Assembly (NCBI GenBank): GCA_034696485.1
Contig: JAQIWT010000463.1
Location: 1 to 19,739 of the forward strand
DNA from: Isohypsibius dastychi
Taxonomy: Eukaryota > Tardigrada > Eutardigrada > Parachela > Isohypsibiidae
Length of the DNA: 19,739 nt
Direction: 5' to 3'
Below the pieces are notes generated by a model. It ran no database searches, was not told the origin of the DNA, and saw nothing but the letters and a program-made list of their open reading frames with translations. Below are positions 9,100 through 19,662 of this stretch, one piece after another. Positions within the stretch are counted from its first letter, which is position 1, and each line of letters begins with the position of its first letter. The translations under genes were made by a program, and so were the position numbers.

Positions 9100-11571
9100 A
9101 TGGAATGGCCATCTGATTTTATCAAAGAGTTTGACGGGATTAAATGTCTGAGTTTGTTGGCGGACCAATTTGCTTCGATGAGGATTCCACAGGAGCCATA
9201 CACGGCCTCTGGAGTGATGGTCCGAGTCGTCATGGAAAAAGGTCGCCGAGCCATTCTAGCTCAAAAAAGCCATCTCGTCGCCGTCAGCGGATTTTTCAGC
9301 ACCTATTTTGAACGATGGAACCACAAGGAGGCTTCTGCCAACGAACATGAATTTGTTCTAGAAGATATCTCGGCCGAAATTTTCGAAATGTACAAAAACT
9401 GTGTAACACTTTTTAGTTTAAATTTAAATATTTAATTATCAATTTTATAGTTTGTTGGAAATGTCTGTGAAGGAGAACGTGGAGATGCCGGAAGAAGTGA
9501 CATTTGAAAAAATGTTTCTCACTGCCGAATTCCTTCAAATGAACGAGATTTGTCGTGGATTGCTCAGCATGTTTGACACGACCAAGTTGGATCTCTCCGT
9601 CGCAATCCAGATTTATGGAGACACCGACAATTACGGGGAAAATGCCAAGCATCCGCCATTCCCGGATGCCAGATTGAAACTTGTGAACAACTTCGATGAA
9701 GCCGTTGTTAAAAACTCTGACCACCTGATGGATCTTTCCCTTGAAAGAGTAAGTTTTCAAAGTTCAGAAATACAGATAGGCAGGCGTGTTTGATACGCAT
9801 TCGTTATAGTTGACCGCTTTGTTGGCTGATGAGGATCTCTACATCATAAACGAAGGGAACGTTGTCCGCTTGGTGGCAAAATGGATTGCCCATGATCCGG
9901 AGTCTCGGGAAATTCAGCATTCTGCCTTAGCTCCACATATTTGCTGGGGGTCCGTGGATATCTCTGAATTTCCGGATATACCGGAATATATTTTGAACTC
10001 AATGAATAAGCTGGGAAACAACAACGATTCACGAAAACAGAGTGAGAATATTTTAGACCTTATCTCACGGTTTAACCTTACGAACCATGTTTTATTTATT
10101 CAAAGGATCTATTGAAGTGATCATTCGCACTGAGCGGGCCTTGATTTACAACCCCTTTTGCGACTCTCATACCGCCATCAGGGTTGGGTGTGAAGGAAAT
10201 GTGGTTGCTGTTTCCAACACTGCCATATACGCTCAGGAGTTTGGAATGCCAGGGGGTGACACAGGAGCCGTCAAAGTTCTGGACTTTTCAGATGGCATAT
10301 GGCGGAGTTTGGCTTCAGTGGATACAGGATACATAAGTATGGTTTTATAACTGCATTTCCCATTATCATGTGTATGCCTCCCCCAGGTTGGGGGGGATGG
10401 GGGGGGGGGCATTGATGTAGAAAACTTTCCTGATTCTGACCAACTTTGAACGAGATTGAAAACCTATTGCTGCCCTCGATACCAATGACCAGTGGTACAA
10501 CTGGACAATTAAAACGGCCGTTATGCCGCTTTCATAAGCAAAATGAAAAGCAGGAATTGTTGCACTTTGTATTGCCCTACAAGGGGGCGAAAAGTTCCAC
10601 CACTGAACTTTCACCACAACCCCCCCCCCCCCCCCACCTCTCTTCGACCAGTGAACAATATTGTTTGCAATCGAACTTTTTCCATAAATTCGTGTTTAAG
10701 TCGTTGTTTACGGAAGGGGTAATTTGACTTTAGAACCTTTTTTGGAATACGTAGGCTCCAGAATTAGTATAAAATAGCACGGTAGGTCCATGAGGGGGTA
10801 TTAACTTGGTTTTGGCGGAAACTTACACAATGAAAATGTTGTCTTTCTAGCAACTGCTGCTTGCTTGACCAATAAGCTGTACATCGTCGTCACGGGTAAC
10901 TCATGGACTCCCCAATTCATGTCCATAGACGTCGCGACAGGGAAGAGGACTGAGCTGATCATGCCATTTAACCACCTAGAGGGAATCCGACTGTTTGCAT
11001 TTCGGGACAAACTGATCGGATTTTTCCAATACAGATACAGAATATATTCCCCTGAAGAGGATTACTGGTCACCAGATGCAAAGTATCCGGCTGCGAAAGT
11101 TTTCGTGCCACCGGTCAGAGTTTGTCAAGGAAAAGACGCGGAATTCTATTTTGCTTGTGAGTGCTAACAGAATTTATTATTTACTGCAGAAATCAACAGT
11201 TTTGTGTCTGTGCGATTTTAGTTAAGAGCTGGTGCGGAGGTAAAGTTGAAGTGCAGAAGTTCAACGCTGTGAACGCACTATGGACGAAATTAAGTGAGCT
11301 CAACAAAGACTATGATTAACTTTGTCCAAACTGGGCTATTTATTATATAGGCCCACTGCTTTGCGATGAAAGTTCGAAAGTGGGTGGTATATTCTTCACA
11401 CGAGGGCGGCTTTTTTTGACTATGAGACGAGGAGAGATTATGCGGATGGAAATGTACAATCCAGAAAGAAATACGTGGAGCACGACAGCAAGCAACCCTC
11501 CGTTTTATTCTATTGGGTATTCGTTTCTGACTGTGAGAATGCAAGCAAGCTTATTGAGGTCGATCCTCTAA
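9100..11571 (+). CDS. BTB-BACK-kelch protein, copy 1
   Basis: Seven exons: 9100-9389, 9451-9748, 9810-10041, 10106-10336, 10851-11156, 11222-11293, 11351-11571. They total 1650 nt and 549 residues, and all phases agree. The BTB domain spans about residues 45-155 (ILAQKSHLVAVSGFFSTYF, then EIFEILLEMSVKENVEMPEE across the first splice). The BACK domain follows to about 265 (LTALLADEDLYIINEG, VRLVAKWIAHDPESRE). The rest has kelch-like blades, with signatures IYNPF, FRDKLIGF, KFNAVNALW and YNPERNTW. Such proteins usually bring substrates to cullin-3 ubiquitin ligases; that role is inferred from the domains. The BTB region is divergent. The first donor is GTACAA, inside a codon that otherwise seems to read through, so a naive ORF overruns the exon. 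The ATG has a good context (AAACATGG). Confidence 0.88.
10390..10635. repeat. G-run and C-run in intron 4 of BTB copy 1
   Basis: Runs of 7 and 11 G lie at 10390-10396 and 10399-10409, and a 16-base C run at 10620-10635. They are complementary, about 210 bp apart, within a 514-bp intron that is much longer than the other introns of the gene. They could form a hairpin or a G-quadruplex, or be simple slippage products. Confidence 0.6.
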
Positions 11572-12168
11572 AACACCCAATGATGTTTCCAAGTTGAGGT
11601 TGTTTCATGTTCAGGTTTCCTGCATGGCAGAAGGTTGTTTTGAGTTTATTTCAATTTTCAAAAAATTATATTTGCTCACGGTCACATGTTGTTACGTTAC
11701 CATGCAGTAAGTCAAGACCGCAATCGCTTATGTCGTTGAAGAAAATTCTGTTATTCCTCCTTGCTGATCAACTACTTATCTTTAAACCAGTATTGTGGGT
11801 ATTAATATCTGAGCCAGGGCCAGAGCTGGTACAGCACAGCACAAAGTTTTTCGTGCTGCAGCAGAGTCGGTTTCTGTGCTGCAGCACGACGATTTTTGTG
11901 CTGCAGCACGAAAAACTTTGTGCTGCGCTGTCTCACGTCTGGCCAGGGCTAGTGGGAATCCCGGTTCGGAGTAGGCTCTGTCTTGTTCGGAATAGGCTGG
12001 TGATAACTCCTCGCGGAAAATTAGCCAATCCAGGCTACTTTTTCAGTCCTTCCTCCTCCTGTATACGTATTTATTCAGTTCGTCTGGCTATCGCAGAAAT
12101 CAGAATCTCTCTTCAATCCATGTGTTTCCTTTGGACAGAGTGAATTTGCGTATCGAGTACTTTTCGCC
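11572..12168. other. Spacer between the two BTB copies
   Basis: A plus-strand open frame runs through here (11607-12143), but it crosses a large palindrome and has no domain, so I do not call it a gene. Apart from that palindrome no feature stands out. Confidence 0.5.
11831..11931. repeat. Foldback palindrome with 33-bp arms
   Basis: The arms at 11831-11863 and 11899-11931 are inverted copies with a single mismatch, separated by 35 bp. Each arm holds the block AAAGTTTTTCGTGCTGCAG or its complement. The loop contains the 12-bp palindrome GTGCTGCAGCAC (11876-11887), which recurs at 11898-11909. Weaker inverted similarity (GGCCAGA type) continues outward to about 11808 and 11955. It may be a small foldback transposon; no target duplication was found. 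Confidence 0.85.
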
Positions 12169-15130
12169 ATGGAATGGTCACCAGAACTCATCAAGGAGGT
12201 TGATGGGATAAAATATCTGGATCTGTTTGAGGACCACTTTGCACGGATGCAAATTCCTCAACAGCCAGACTCTGCCTCTGGGATGATGGTCCGAGTCGTG
12301 ATGGAAAAAGGTTGCCGAGCCACTCTATCCCAAAAAAGCCATCTGGTCGCCATCAGCGGATTTTTCAGCACCTATTTTGAACAATGGAACCACAAGGAAG
12401 TCTCTGGATCCGTCCATGCAATAATTCTGAATGACACCTCTGCTGACATTTTCGAATTGTATGAAAATTGTTTCTTCCATGATTTACTTGCTGACGTTTT
12501 TGTCTTCCTTGCAGTTTGTTGGCGATTTCTTTGAAGAGCAACGTGCCAGTTCCAGAAGGTGTGACTTTTGAAGATATTCTCAGCACTGCCGCGCGTTATG
12601 AGATGAACGGAATTTGTTGTGGTTTGCTCAGTATGATCGACACCACCAACTTGGATCTCTCCACTGCAATCAGAATATATGTCGACGTTGACAAATGCGG
12701 GGCAAATGTTAACCACACACCATTCCCAGATGCCAGATTGAAACTTGTGAACAACTTCGAAGAAGCAGTTTTCAAGCACTCTGACCAGCTGATGGCACTT
12801 TCTGCTAAAATGGTAATCTTGCAAAATTAAGAATATTATGGAAAGACATCTCTGGCAGTTATTTTGTTTATAGTTGATCGCTTTGGTGGCTGATGAGGAT
12901 CTGTACGTATTGGATGAAGGGAATCTTGTCCGCTTGGTGGCAAGATGGATTGCCCACGGTCCGGAATCTCGGAAAAATCAGTATTCTGCTTTAGCTGCGC
13001 ATATTTGTTGGGGGTCCTTGGATAGCTAAAAATTTCCGGATATGCCTGAGTATATTTTGAAGTCAATGAAACAGACTGGGCTGAACGACGCACCTCAAAA
13101 ACAAAGTAAGGGTCACCAGCCATTTACATTAGTATTTCATGTTTACAAACCATTTTTTGTTCATCAAAAGGATCTGTCAAAGTGGTCATTTGCTCATCAC
13201 CGGGCATTGAGCTGACCTTGATGTACAATCCATTTTGCGAATCCGCCGATGCTGCAATGCACCGGTTGAATATTGGGCCTAAAGGACAAATTGTTGCTGC
13301 GTCCAGCACCGATATATATGCGGAGGATCGTTGTAAGCACTCGGTCTACGTTCCAGGCGTGAAAGCCCTAGGAATTTCAAGCGGCGAATGGCGACTTTTT
13401 TCTTCGAATTATTCAGGATGCATATGTACGATTTCATTCTTTTTATATCCACTGGAACTGTCTTTAGCCCTGGTTTAGAAAAAAAAACCAGGGTTATTAT
13501 TGCAGGCTAAAATAAATGCAGTCTTATCAGACATGGAAGAACGGTCTGTTTTAGTCATTTAACAATCTTTTAACGTTTCTGATGAATGGAGAGTGGGCTG
13601 GCTGATGTTAATCGAAGTGAGTGAGTGAAGGCAGCTTATCACTACGATCTCCAGAGTCCAGACTGAGCTCAAGACTGAAGCGGGAGAAATGCATCGCCTC
13701 GGGGCTCCAAATTCCTGTAGTCTCGATGGCTTTGCCATTCTGAATTTCGAATCAGTTGCTTCATTTTCACCATCTCTGCCTTTCCTTCAGCTTTCTCCAC
13801 AGCTGCTGTGGATTACTCTCTTTCCTGTTGTTTTGGTTTTGGTTTACGCTCTACTTCTACTCTAACTTCTACTATCTGTTTTTCCTGCAGCCGCTTTTGA
13901 TCTTGGCTTTTGTTCTTACGAACGATTATGGTATTACGAGACAGCTGAAATCCAGAAAAAATGGCTGTTAGTATTGAAAATTGCGGTCTCAGGGTGAATT
14001 ACTCAGGGTGAATTACCAATGAATCTGAAGGGTGCATCAATCTGAGTTGTTACCATGAGGAAGTGGTCAGGGTTTACCAGAGGGTCGGTGGTATTTTGAG
14101 AAGCATATCAACCGGAAGTAGTGACCAGAAAATCACGATGAGGTTGTACAATGAGGTTGTATGTGGAGTCTATGGAGATGTCTGTGGAGTTCAAATGGAT
14201 TTCGAACTAATATCGAAAGTACTTTTTATTGTCCAGGGCTACCAGTCGGCTCTACGGAATAAATAACGCGTTAGCGTTTTTTTCCGTAGCTGAGCCGAGT
14301 GAGAACAGTGGAACTTGAAAGGGAAACCAATCCAAAGGCCTCTTTTCACTTCTGCTTGTCATGCTGTTTTTCCAGCTAGCGCAGCCTGTTTGGACGGAAG
14401 ACTTTATATACTCACGAATCAGTCCAACTTCCTGATGTCTTTTGACATGGCTACAGGCGCAAGAGAGGAATTTATATTCGATTTATCGGGATTCGAACTT
14501 TTTGCTTCCCGGGATAAGCTGATCGGGTTTGGTCAAAGCAAATATCGGAAATATTCCCCAGCAGAGCGTCACTTGTCGAAGGATATCCGTTTTCCTTATC
14601 CTCTTTCGGAGGTCAAAAAACATTTCTACCATATTTGTCGAGGAACTGAAGCGGAATTCTATCTGGCTCGTGAGTTCTAGCATTGAATGGGTGTTTTTGC
14701 ATTACCTCATTTTTTGTCTGTACGATTTTAGATCAGAGACCGTGCGTGGGAATAGTGGGAGTAATTGCAGTGCACAAGTTCAACGCTGTGAATCCGGTGT
14801 GGACGAAATGCCGTAAGCTGAACAAAATGGAATTCAAGCTTGCATGAGTTATTTTTATGATCTACTGCAGGTTCGCTAATTTGTAACAAAAGAGCAAAAC
14901 TCGTTTGTGTCTTCTTCACGCAAGGCCGGCTGTTTCTGACAATCGGACCAACTGGACTCAAGCGAATTGAAATGTACAATCCAGAAGAAAATGCATGGAG
15001 CACGAGAGCCAACAATCCGCTAGTTTATCCAGGAGAAGCATATAGTTCGTTTTTGACTATGCGGGTTGAAACAAGCTTATTCAATCCAGTGCTAGGATAT
15101 CGGTATCTCAACACTCGTATGAGCAACTAG
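12169..15130 (+). pseudogene. BTB-BACK-kelch protein, copy 2, with an in-frame stop
   Basis: Tandem paralog of copy 1. Exons: 12169-12458, 12515-12812, 12874-13105, 13171-13425, 14376-14669, 14732-14812, 14871-15130. The first three have exactly the same lengths as in copy 1 (290, 298, 232 nt), and all six intron phases match. By eye about two thirds of residues are shared in exon 1. In exon 3 a TAA at 13027-13029 (residue 248) falls where copy 1 has TCT (Ser) before FPD. Translation would end inside the BACK domain and lose all kelch blades. After the stop the frame, splice sites and kelch motifs (KFNAVNPVW, YNPEENAW) stay intact through the TAG at 15128, so the change is recent, polymorphic, a sequencing error or tolerated. 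Intron 4 is 950 bp. The start context is CGCCATGGAA. Confidence 0.82.
13468..13493. repeat. Small hairpin in intron 4 of BTB copy 2
   Basis: CCCTGGTTT (13468-13476) and AAACCAGGG (13485-13493) form perfect 9-bp arms around an A-rich loop. An AGCCCTGG/CCAGGGCT pair (about 13467 and 14234) could be the ends of an inserted element that lengthened this intron, but the arms are too short to decide. Confidence 0.5.
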
Positions 15131-15861
15131 AATTATCTCTGGAATTCGGCTCGTATTGCGATGGCGGTGAATTTACTGAGATTTTGTGTCCGGTAATTTC
15201 TTTGGTAGATTTTGATATATTGTAAACTTCTTGACTAAACGTTGGTTTGAATTTACTTTTTTTCGTTTTGTGGATGGATAATGCACGTGAGCCTAGTTAT
15301 CTACAAAAAAGCCAACTAAATTTTGTGACTGATTGTGAATTTTGAATAAAATGTCTAACAGAATGGAACGAAGTGGGTTGCCCTCTGAGTCCACAGAGGA
15401 CCACAATTATTGTGATAATCAACTACGAATGACGTGTTTTTGACGTGACGGCCATTCTCATTTTAATAATCTCTCGAATTTAGGTGGTCAGCGCTTATTA
15501 GATTCGAGAGAGTCCGCAGAATTCGTCAAATTATCGCGATTGAAAAAACTGTTCAGAAAATGAACTCTGTCACCATGGGAGATAGTGAACCAGCTGAGTA
15601 ATCTATACTTTGTTTGACGATCAAGGTTTCCATTTCCCCCAACCATCGTATGCGGATAAGGAACACTGGAAGCCTATGCGATTGACAGAATTGACATACT
15701 GTAGTTTATCAACAAGGTGAAGCTGATTTTGCTTTTTATGTATGTGACTGAAGACGTCATATCACGTTTGGCAGCATTTTCCGAATTGAAAACCCATCAA
15801 ATTACTGACAGCTAGTAGGATGCTACCTGTGGCGTCTGTTCGCGAGGCCATGAAAGAATAA
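15131..15861. other. Intergenic region between BTB copy 2 and the sulfotransferase
   Basis: No gene is supported. A short frame from the ATG at 15351 has about 30 codons and no recognisable product. A 42-nt inverted repeat (15470-15511; arms TCTCTCGAAT and ATTCGAGAGA, 10 bp each) stands out. Confidence 0.4.
15345..15350 (+). other. Polyadenylation signal AATAAA of BTB copy 2
   Basis: AATAAA lies about 215 bp downstream of the last stop codon of BTB copy 2, in an AT-rich stretch. Confidence 0.45.
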
Positions 15862-15870
15862 TATATAAAT
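15862..15870 (+). promoter_or_regulatory. TATA box of the sulfotransferase gene
   Basis: TATATAAAT lies about 95 bp upstream of the ATG at 15964. That leaves room for a start site about 30 bp downstream and a short 5' untranslated region. Confidence 0.5.
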
Positions 15871-15963
15871 AACCTAACGAGCCGTGTGAACACTCGTCAA
15901 AAAACTGCTTTAGAGCCATCGTATTTCTTCTGTATTATCGAGAAGTTTGATTGATCCTCGAAT

Positions 15964-17199
15964 ATGGACTCCAGTGGAAATACCGTCAACAAGTTTTACA
16001 AGCACACATACGACGACCCTTTATTCCGGTAAATCCTTCGAACTTACGATGCTATGTACATACCTAAATCTTTAGGAAAGACTACAGGGGTGTGAAAGTC
16101 CCGTTCCCTTTCTGGCAGACTCTCCCCGAGGTGGAGCAGTTTCAGGGGCATGAGGCTGATGTCGTCATCAACTCATTTCCGAAATGCGGTATGCATGGTA
16201 TGCATGTTCTTGCGAAAGGTCATCAGAACAAACCTTCTTATTCAGGAACATCGTTGATGGCAGTGATCGTTCACATGATCCAGAATGATGCCAACCCTGA
16301 GTGCCTGTCTGGTGACAAGCCAATGGACGATATTGTGGAGTATTTGGAACAATGGCTGCCAGGAGCAAAAACTGGATCGCGACCCATCGATAGGCTGAAT
16401 GCGCAGGAACCGCCACGAACGTATTTCACTCATATTCCGATCAACGCGTTGCCGAAAAGTATCACCGAAAAATCAAAAGTCACCAACACCAACATGTTTT
16501 TGAAACATGTTCAGATTCACGATTTATTTTGTAGATCGTGTATGTTGCTCGAAACCCGAAAGATGCCATGGTTTCGTTCTACCATTTTTGTCGATCGATT
16601 ATCCCGCTCGACTTCAAGGGCACTCTGGAGGATTTCGTTGGGGATTTTATCAAAGACGATGTGGCCTATGGGCCATTTTTCGAGCATTTGGCTCAAGGTT
16701 GGGAGAACAGGGACAAGCCGAATGCATTCTTCGTAACTTTCGAGGAGCTGGTACAGGTCTGTCATTCTCAGATGCTTGGATCAAAATGGACAAATGGCAT
16801 TATCGTGTAACACAAAATTAACAACCATTCTTCAACCTAGGACCAGAAGAATGTTGTGAGCAAACTTGCCAAGTTCTTAGGAAAATCTTTCAGCGAAGCA
16901 CAGTTGGATAGCGTCGTGGAAAACTGTCGATTTGACAACATGAAGAAAAACAAGAATACGAATCGCTCTGTACAGACCACCCGTGGAACCATGGACTTCA
17001 AGGTGTCAAGCTTTTTGCGATCTGGTATGACACTGATTGAAACGACTGTTCAAGAGTTAACCATCCTATTGAAGGGGTGGTCGGCAACTGGAAACGTCAG
17101 ATTTCCGTTAAGCTGAATGAAGATATTGACGCTTGGATTGCCAAAGAAGAATCTCGGCTGAGTGAGAGACTGAACGGCCTCACATTGGAACACGAGTAA
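15964..17199 (+). CDS. Cytosolic sulfotransferase (SULT family)
   Basis: Transfers a sulfonate group from PAPS to a small acceptor in the cytosol; the substrate cannot be told from sequence. Six exons: 15964-16028, 16076-16188, 16246-16478, 16535-16756, 16841-17024, 17075-17199. All phases agree and give 313 residues, normal for the family. The 5'-phosphosulfate loop is SFPKCGTSLM with Lys58. The catalytic His is His122 in YFTHIP. The 3'-phosphate site is YVARNPKDAMVSFYHF with Arg143 and Ser151. The C-terminal PAPS and dimer region is RSGVVGNWK (271-279), with Asn where GDWK is usual. There is no signal peptide. Exons 3 and 4 use weak donors (GTCACC, GTCTGT), but the joins give uninterrupted family motifs. 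The gene looks complete and functional. Confidence 0.93.
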
Positions 17200-17401
17200 A
17201 CCCACAAAAAAATGCGAAATAGTTTGGAACTTATCCATTCGTGATGTCGGCTTCTGGTAACGAACCTCTTCAAAATAGCGCCACCAGTAAATATCTCGCC
17301 TTTAACACGCCAGAAATTTAAATTCTAAACGTGATTTGCTGCCTCCGAATCCATCGCAGTTATGATTTCAAATTCACTTGTTTTTACAGTATCTGCCAGC
17401 G

Positions 17402-17420
17402 AATAAAATTTCAAAATAAA
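17402..17420 (+). other. AATAAA polyadenylation signals of the sulfotransferase
   Basis: AATAAA at 17402-17407 and at 17415-17420, about 200 bp after the stop codon. They lie just before the convergent 3' end of the PPxY copy 3. Confidence 0.5.
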
Positions 17421-17488
17421 TGCCACATCCATTTGGTTGCGAAAAATCAGTCAAAAAGATTGATTCGGCTCAGATGATTATAAAACAT

Positions 17489-18347
17489 TCACACGGTTTC
17501 GAGCAAGCCCTCCTCCGTAATTGTTTGATGAGAATAGACTGGTGGTTTCGGCCCTCTTTCAGCTGCCACCTTCAAGTCCTCAACTCTGGAATACGATGGC
17601 GGAAAAACGCTAGGGGCACAGCCGTTCAGCAAGGTCATCGTATCCGGATCTTTTTTCACAATCTCAACATGACCTGTGGAACCCCGTGTATAGCGAGGGG
17701 GTTTACTGGATACAGCTTGCGCCACCGGTGGAGCAGATGCGGCTACATCCGTTCTGGCCACCTCACAAACATAGTGGGTGAATCCAATGATAATGAATGA
17801 TCCAAATAAGCTGACGAGGGACAATAGCAGATCACACGGGTTTTGAAACTGAACTTGCTGGTTGCGGAATCGATAAATAGAGATCCCCATTGTGGACACC
17901 GCACAAACTATGCTGACAACCATAAATCCTGTCAGAATGAGCATGATTCTGAACACGGTTCTTCGGAGTTTGGCTGAAAGAAGAACGACAGGGCATTCCG
18001 CGCCGAAGGCTGAATGGCACAGTGACGTCATAATTGCTGCCCCGCTAATCGTACTCCAAGTGAGCAGAATTATTGTATCTGGAGCAATGTCTGCAAATAA
18101 TCCAGTTAAAATAAAATCTTCACATTTGACTGCTGATCTTACTGCTAGATACAGTCAGAAGAACGATAAAAGTGACGAAGCCAGGCAAAATCATAAAAAC
18201 TCCACTGAAAATGAGGAAGGTGCGGATCTGAGTGCAGGTCATTGGTCCGTTAGATGTTGCCTCCCGTGTCCGACTGTGACCTCGAAATGGAACTTTTGAC
18301 GGCTTTGGTTGCCTCTGCATGTTCATACTCACCATCATTGCAGCCAT
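17489..18347 (-). CDS. Four-pass membrane protein with three PPxY motifs and a PDZ-type end, copy 3
   Basis: Two exons, 18143-18347 and 17489-18090, joined over a 52-bp phase-1 intron (GTAAGA donor, TTTGCAG acceptor) at the same site as in copy 2; the product is 268 residues. The ATG at 18347 has a strong context (CAACCATGG), although the frame stays open upstream. Hydrophobic segments lie near 43-66, 74-93, 115-139 and 154-177, which puts both ends in the cytoplasm. The N-terminal 40 residues are basic. The tail holds PPRY (199-202), PPSY (232-235) and a third PPVY (251-254), and ends ETV, a class I PDZ ligand pattern. It is paralogous to the genes at 206-1048 and 1988-3095. Binding to NEDD4-type ligases and to PDZ scaffolds is inference from motifs. 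It is convergent with the sulfotransferase, 290 bp between stop codons. Confidence 0.85.
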
Positions 18348-18982
18348 GGTTGAACGAAAGAAATTTAGATTCTTCGAATGCGGGTGAATGAATCGAGTTA
18401 TTATCATATGGCGCGCGCAAGCCAGAGAAAGCAACTCCGATCGGTGTAGAAAAATAATCAATAAACCCGGGTGCGTTTTTCGTGCAGGGAAGAGGGTGAG
18501 TCATTCACGCCGTGTTAGTTTGTGGGTGTTTCGGCGTGCTGCTTTCTCAGCAGGGAGAATAATGACTGAACAGCAAGCATATTCTGATGCGGGCAGTTTC
18601 TTTGCACTTTGTATGTTTCTCACCCAGCTAGCTTCCCAAAACCCGTTTCGCAGCAAAACATCTCCCTCCTCCTCTAAGAATTGGATAACTGGCATAAGCC
18701 TGCTTCTGCGTTAGCTCACGCAGTTGGGAAGAAATTTTTAAAAGATGAAAGACATCCATCCCTTGATGAAACACATGGCACTCCACTGCGTTGCACCTCT
18801 TGTGTGAATGTAGCTTGAACGCGGCTTGCTATTTATGCAGCAGGGTTCTGTGCCCATCAAAAAGCATAGAAACTCACTTTTATACTTTCTTGCATTTTAC
18901 TCCTCATTCCTATTGATCACTGTTAAAAGGAGTTATGGGTTTGATCTCGGATTGGACATAGTTGTTTGAAAATGCAGAAAAG
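18348..18982. other. Upstream region of PPxY copy 3, no gene seen
   Basis: Contains the presumed promoter of the minus-strand gene. The short open frames on both strands have no splice context or family resemblance. No long repeat was noticed. Confidence 0.4.
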
Positions 18983-19516
18983 GTCACCGACCATCTTTTG
19001 ATCGCATGACCTTTCGAGGAAATCAACCGTTCGTACCGCTACGGTTATCAAAGTACTCGATGGGACACAGCAACTGAACACATGGATGATAACCTCAACA
19101 CATATCTAGATCTTTTGTTTACAGAATATTACAAAGACATTCTGAAGCCATGACGAAGCCATTTGGAAGCCACTTTGAAAGCTTTTCCTGTAAAGTTTGA
19201 AGACTAGCCGATCAACTGGGGTTTCCGCAACGTCAACAGCCTGCAGAACATCGATTCAACTAAGGATAACGGGAAAAGCTGCCGCCCAGTTATCAATAAA
19301 TCTTTTCGGAAGAATCTATTACGTAGGGTTCACCCGGAAATTCTCCATAGAACCAGGTTCAGTTTCTTATGTTCGACCATTGGGAGGCGGAATTTTCTGA
19401 GAATTTCTAGGAGATCTGTACCAGGCGCACATGGAACGGTTGATAATTTCTCTGCATACACTCTTTACAACGTGACAACTTCGGCGGGGATGGCACAATC
19501 TGTGTTGAATGCTTTT
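18983..19516 (+). pseudogene. Possible decayed coding region
   Basis: One frame from 18983 to the TGA at 19517 has 178 codons with only three stops (TGA 19007, TGA 19151, TAG 19205); the last 103 codons are open. The first part has a protein-like composition rich in Tyr, Asp and Asn, but I recognise no family. It has no start codon and no clear splice sites. It could be a dying gene or chance. Confidence 0.25.
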
Positions 19517-19662
19517 TGAGGGTCGTTTTTACCGGCAGTGTTGATTTTCTGGTAATTCGCCCATATGTCGAATCAAGAGCAAAACTTAAGATTCGTTTGT
19601 TGCAAATTCGTGTCGTACCAACTCAACTTCGGTTCGAATTCGATAGATTTAACTCATTTATT

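Noticed and set aside
9390-9435. Extension of BTB exon 1 past GTACAA
   Set aside because: The read-through residues do not continue the BTB domain, while splicing at 9389 restores EIFEILLEM in phase and gives the same exon length as copy 2.
11607-12143. 178-codon plus-strand open frame between the BTB copies
   Set aside because: It reads through the foldback palindrome and no domain is recognisable; the frame is probably open by chance.
13467-14241. Possible transposon bounded by AGCCCTGG and CCAGGGCT in BTB copy 2 intron 4
   Set aside because: Only 8 bp of inverted identity and no target duplication; kept only as a note on the small hairpin.
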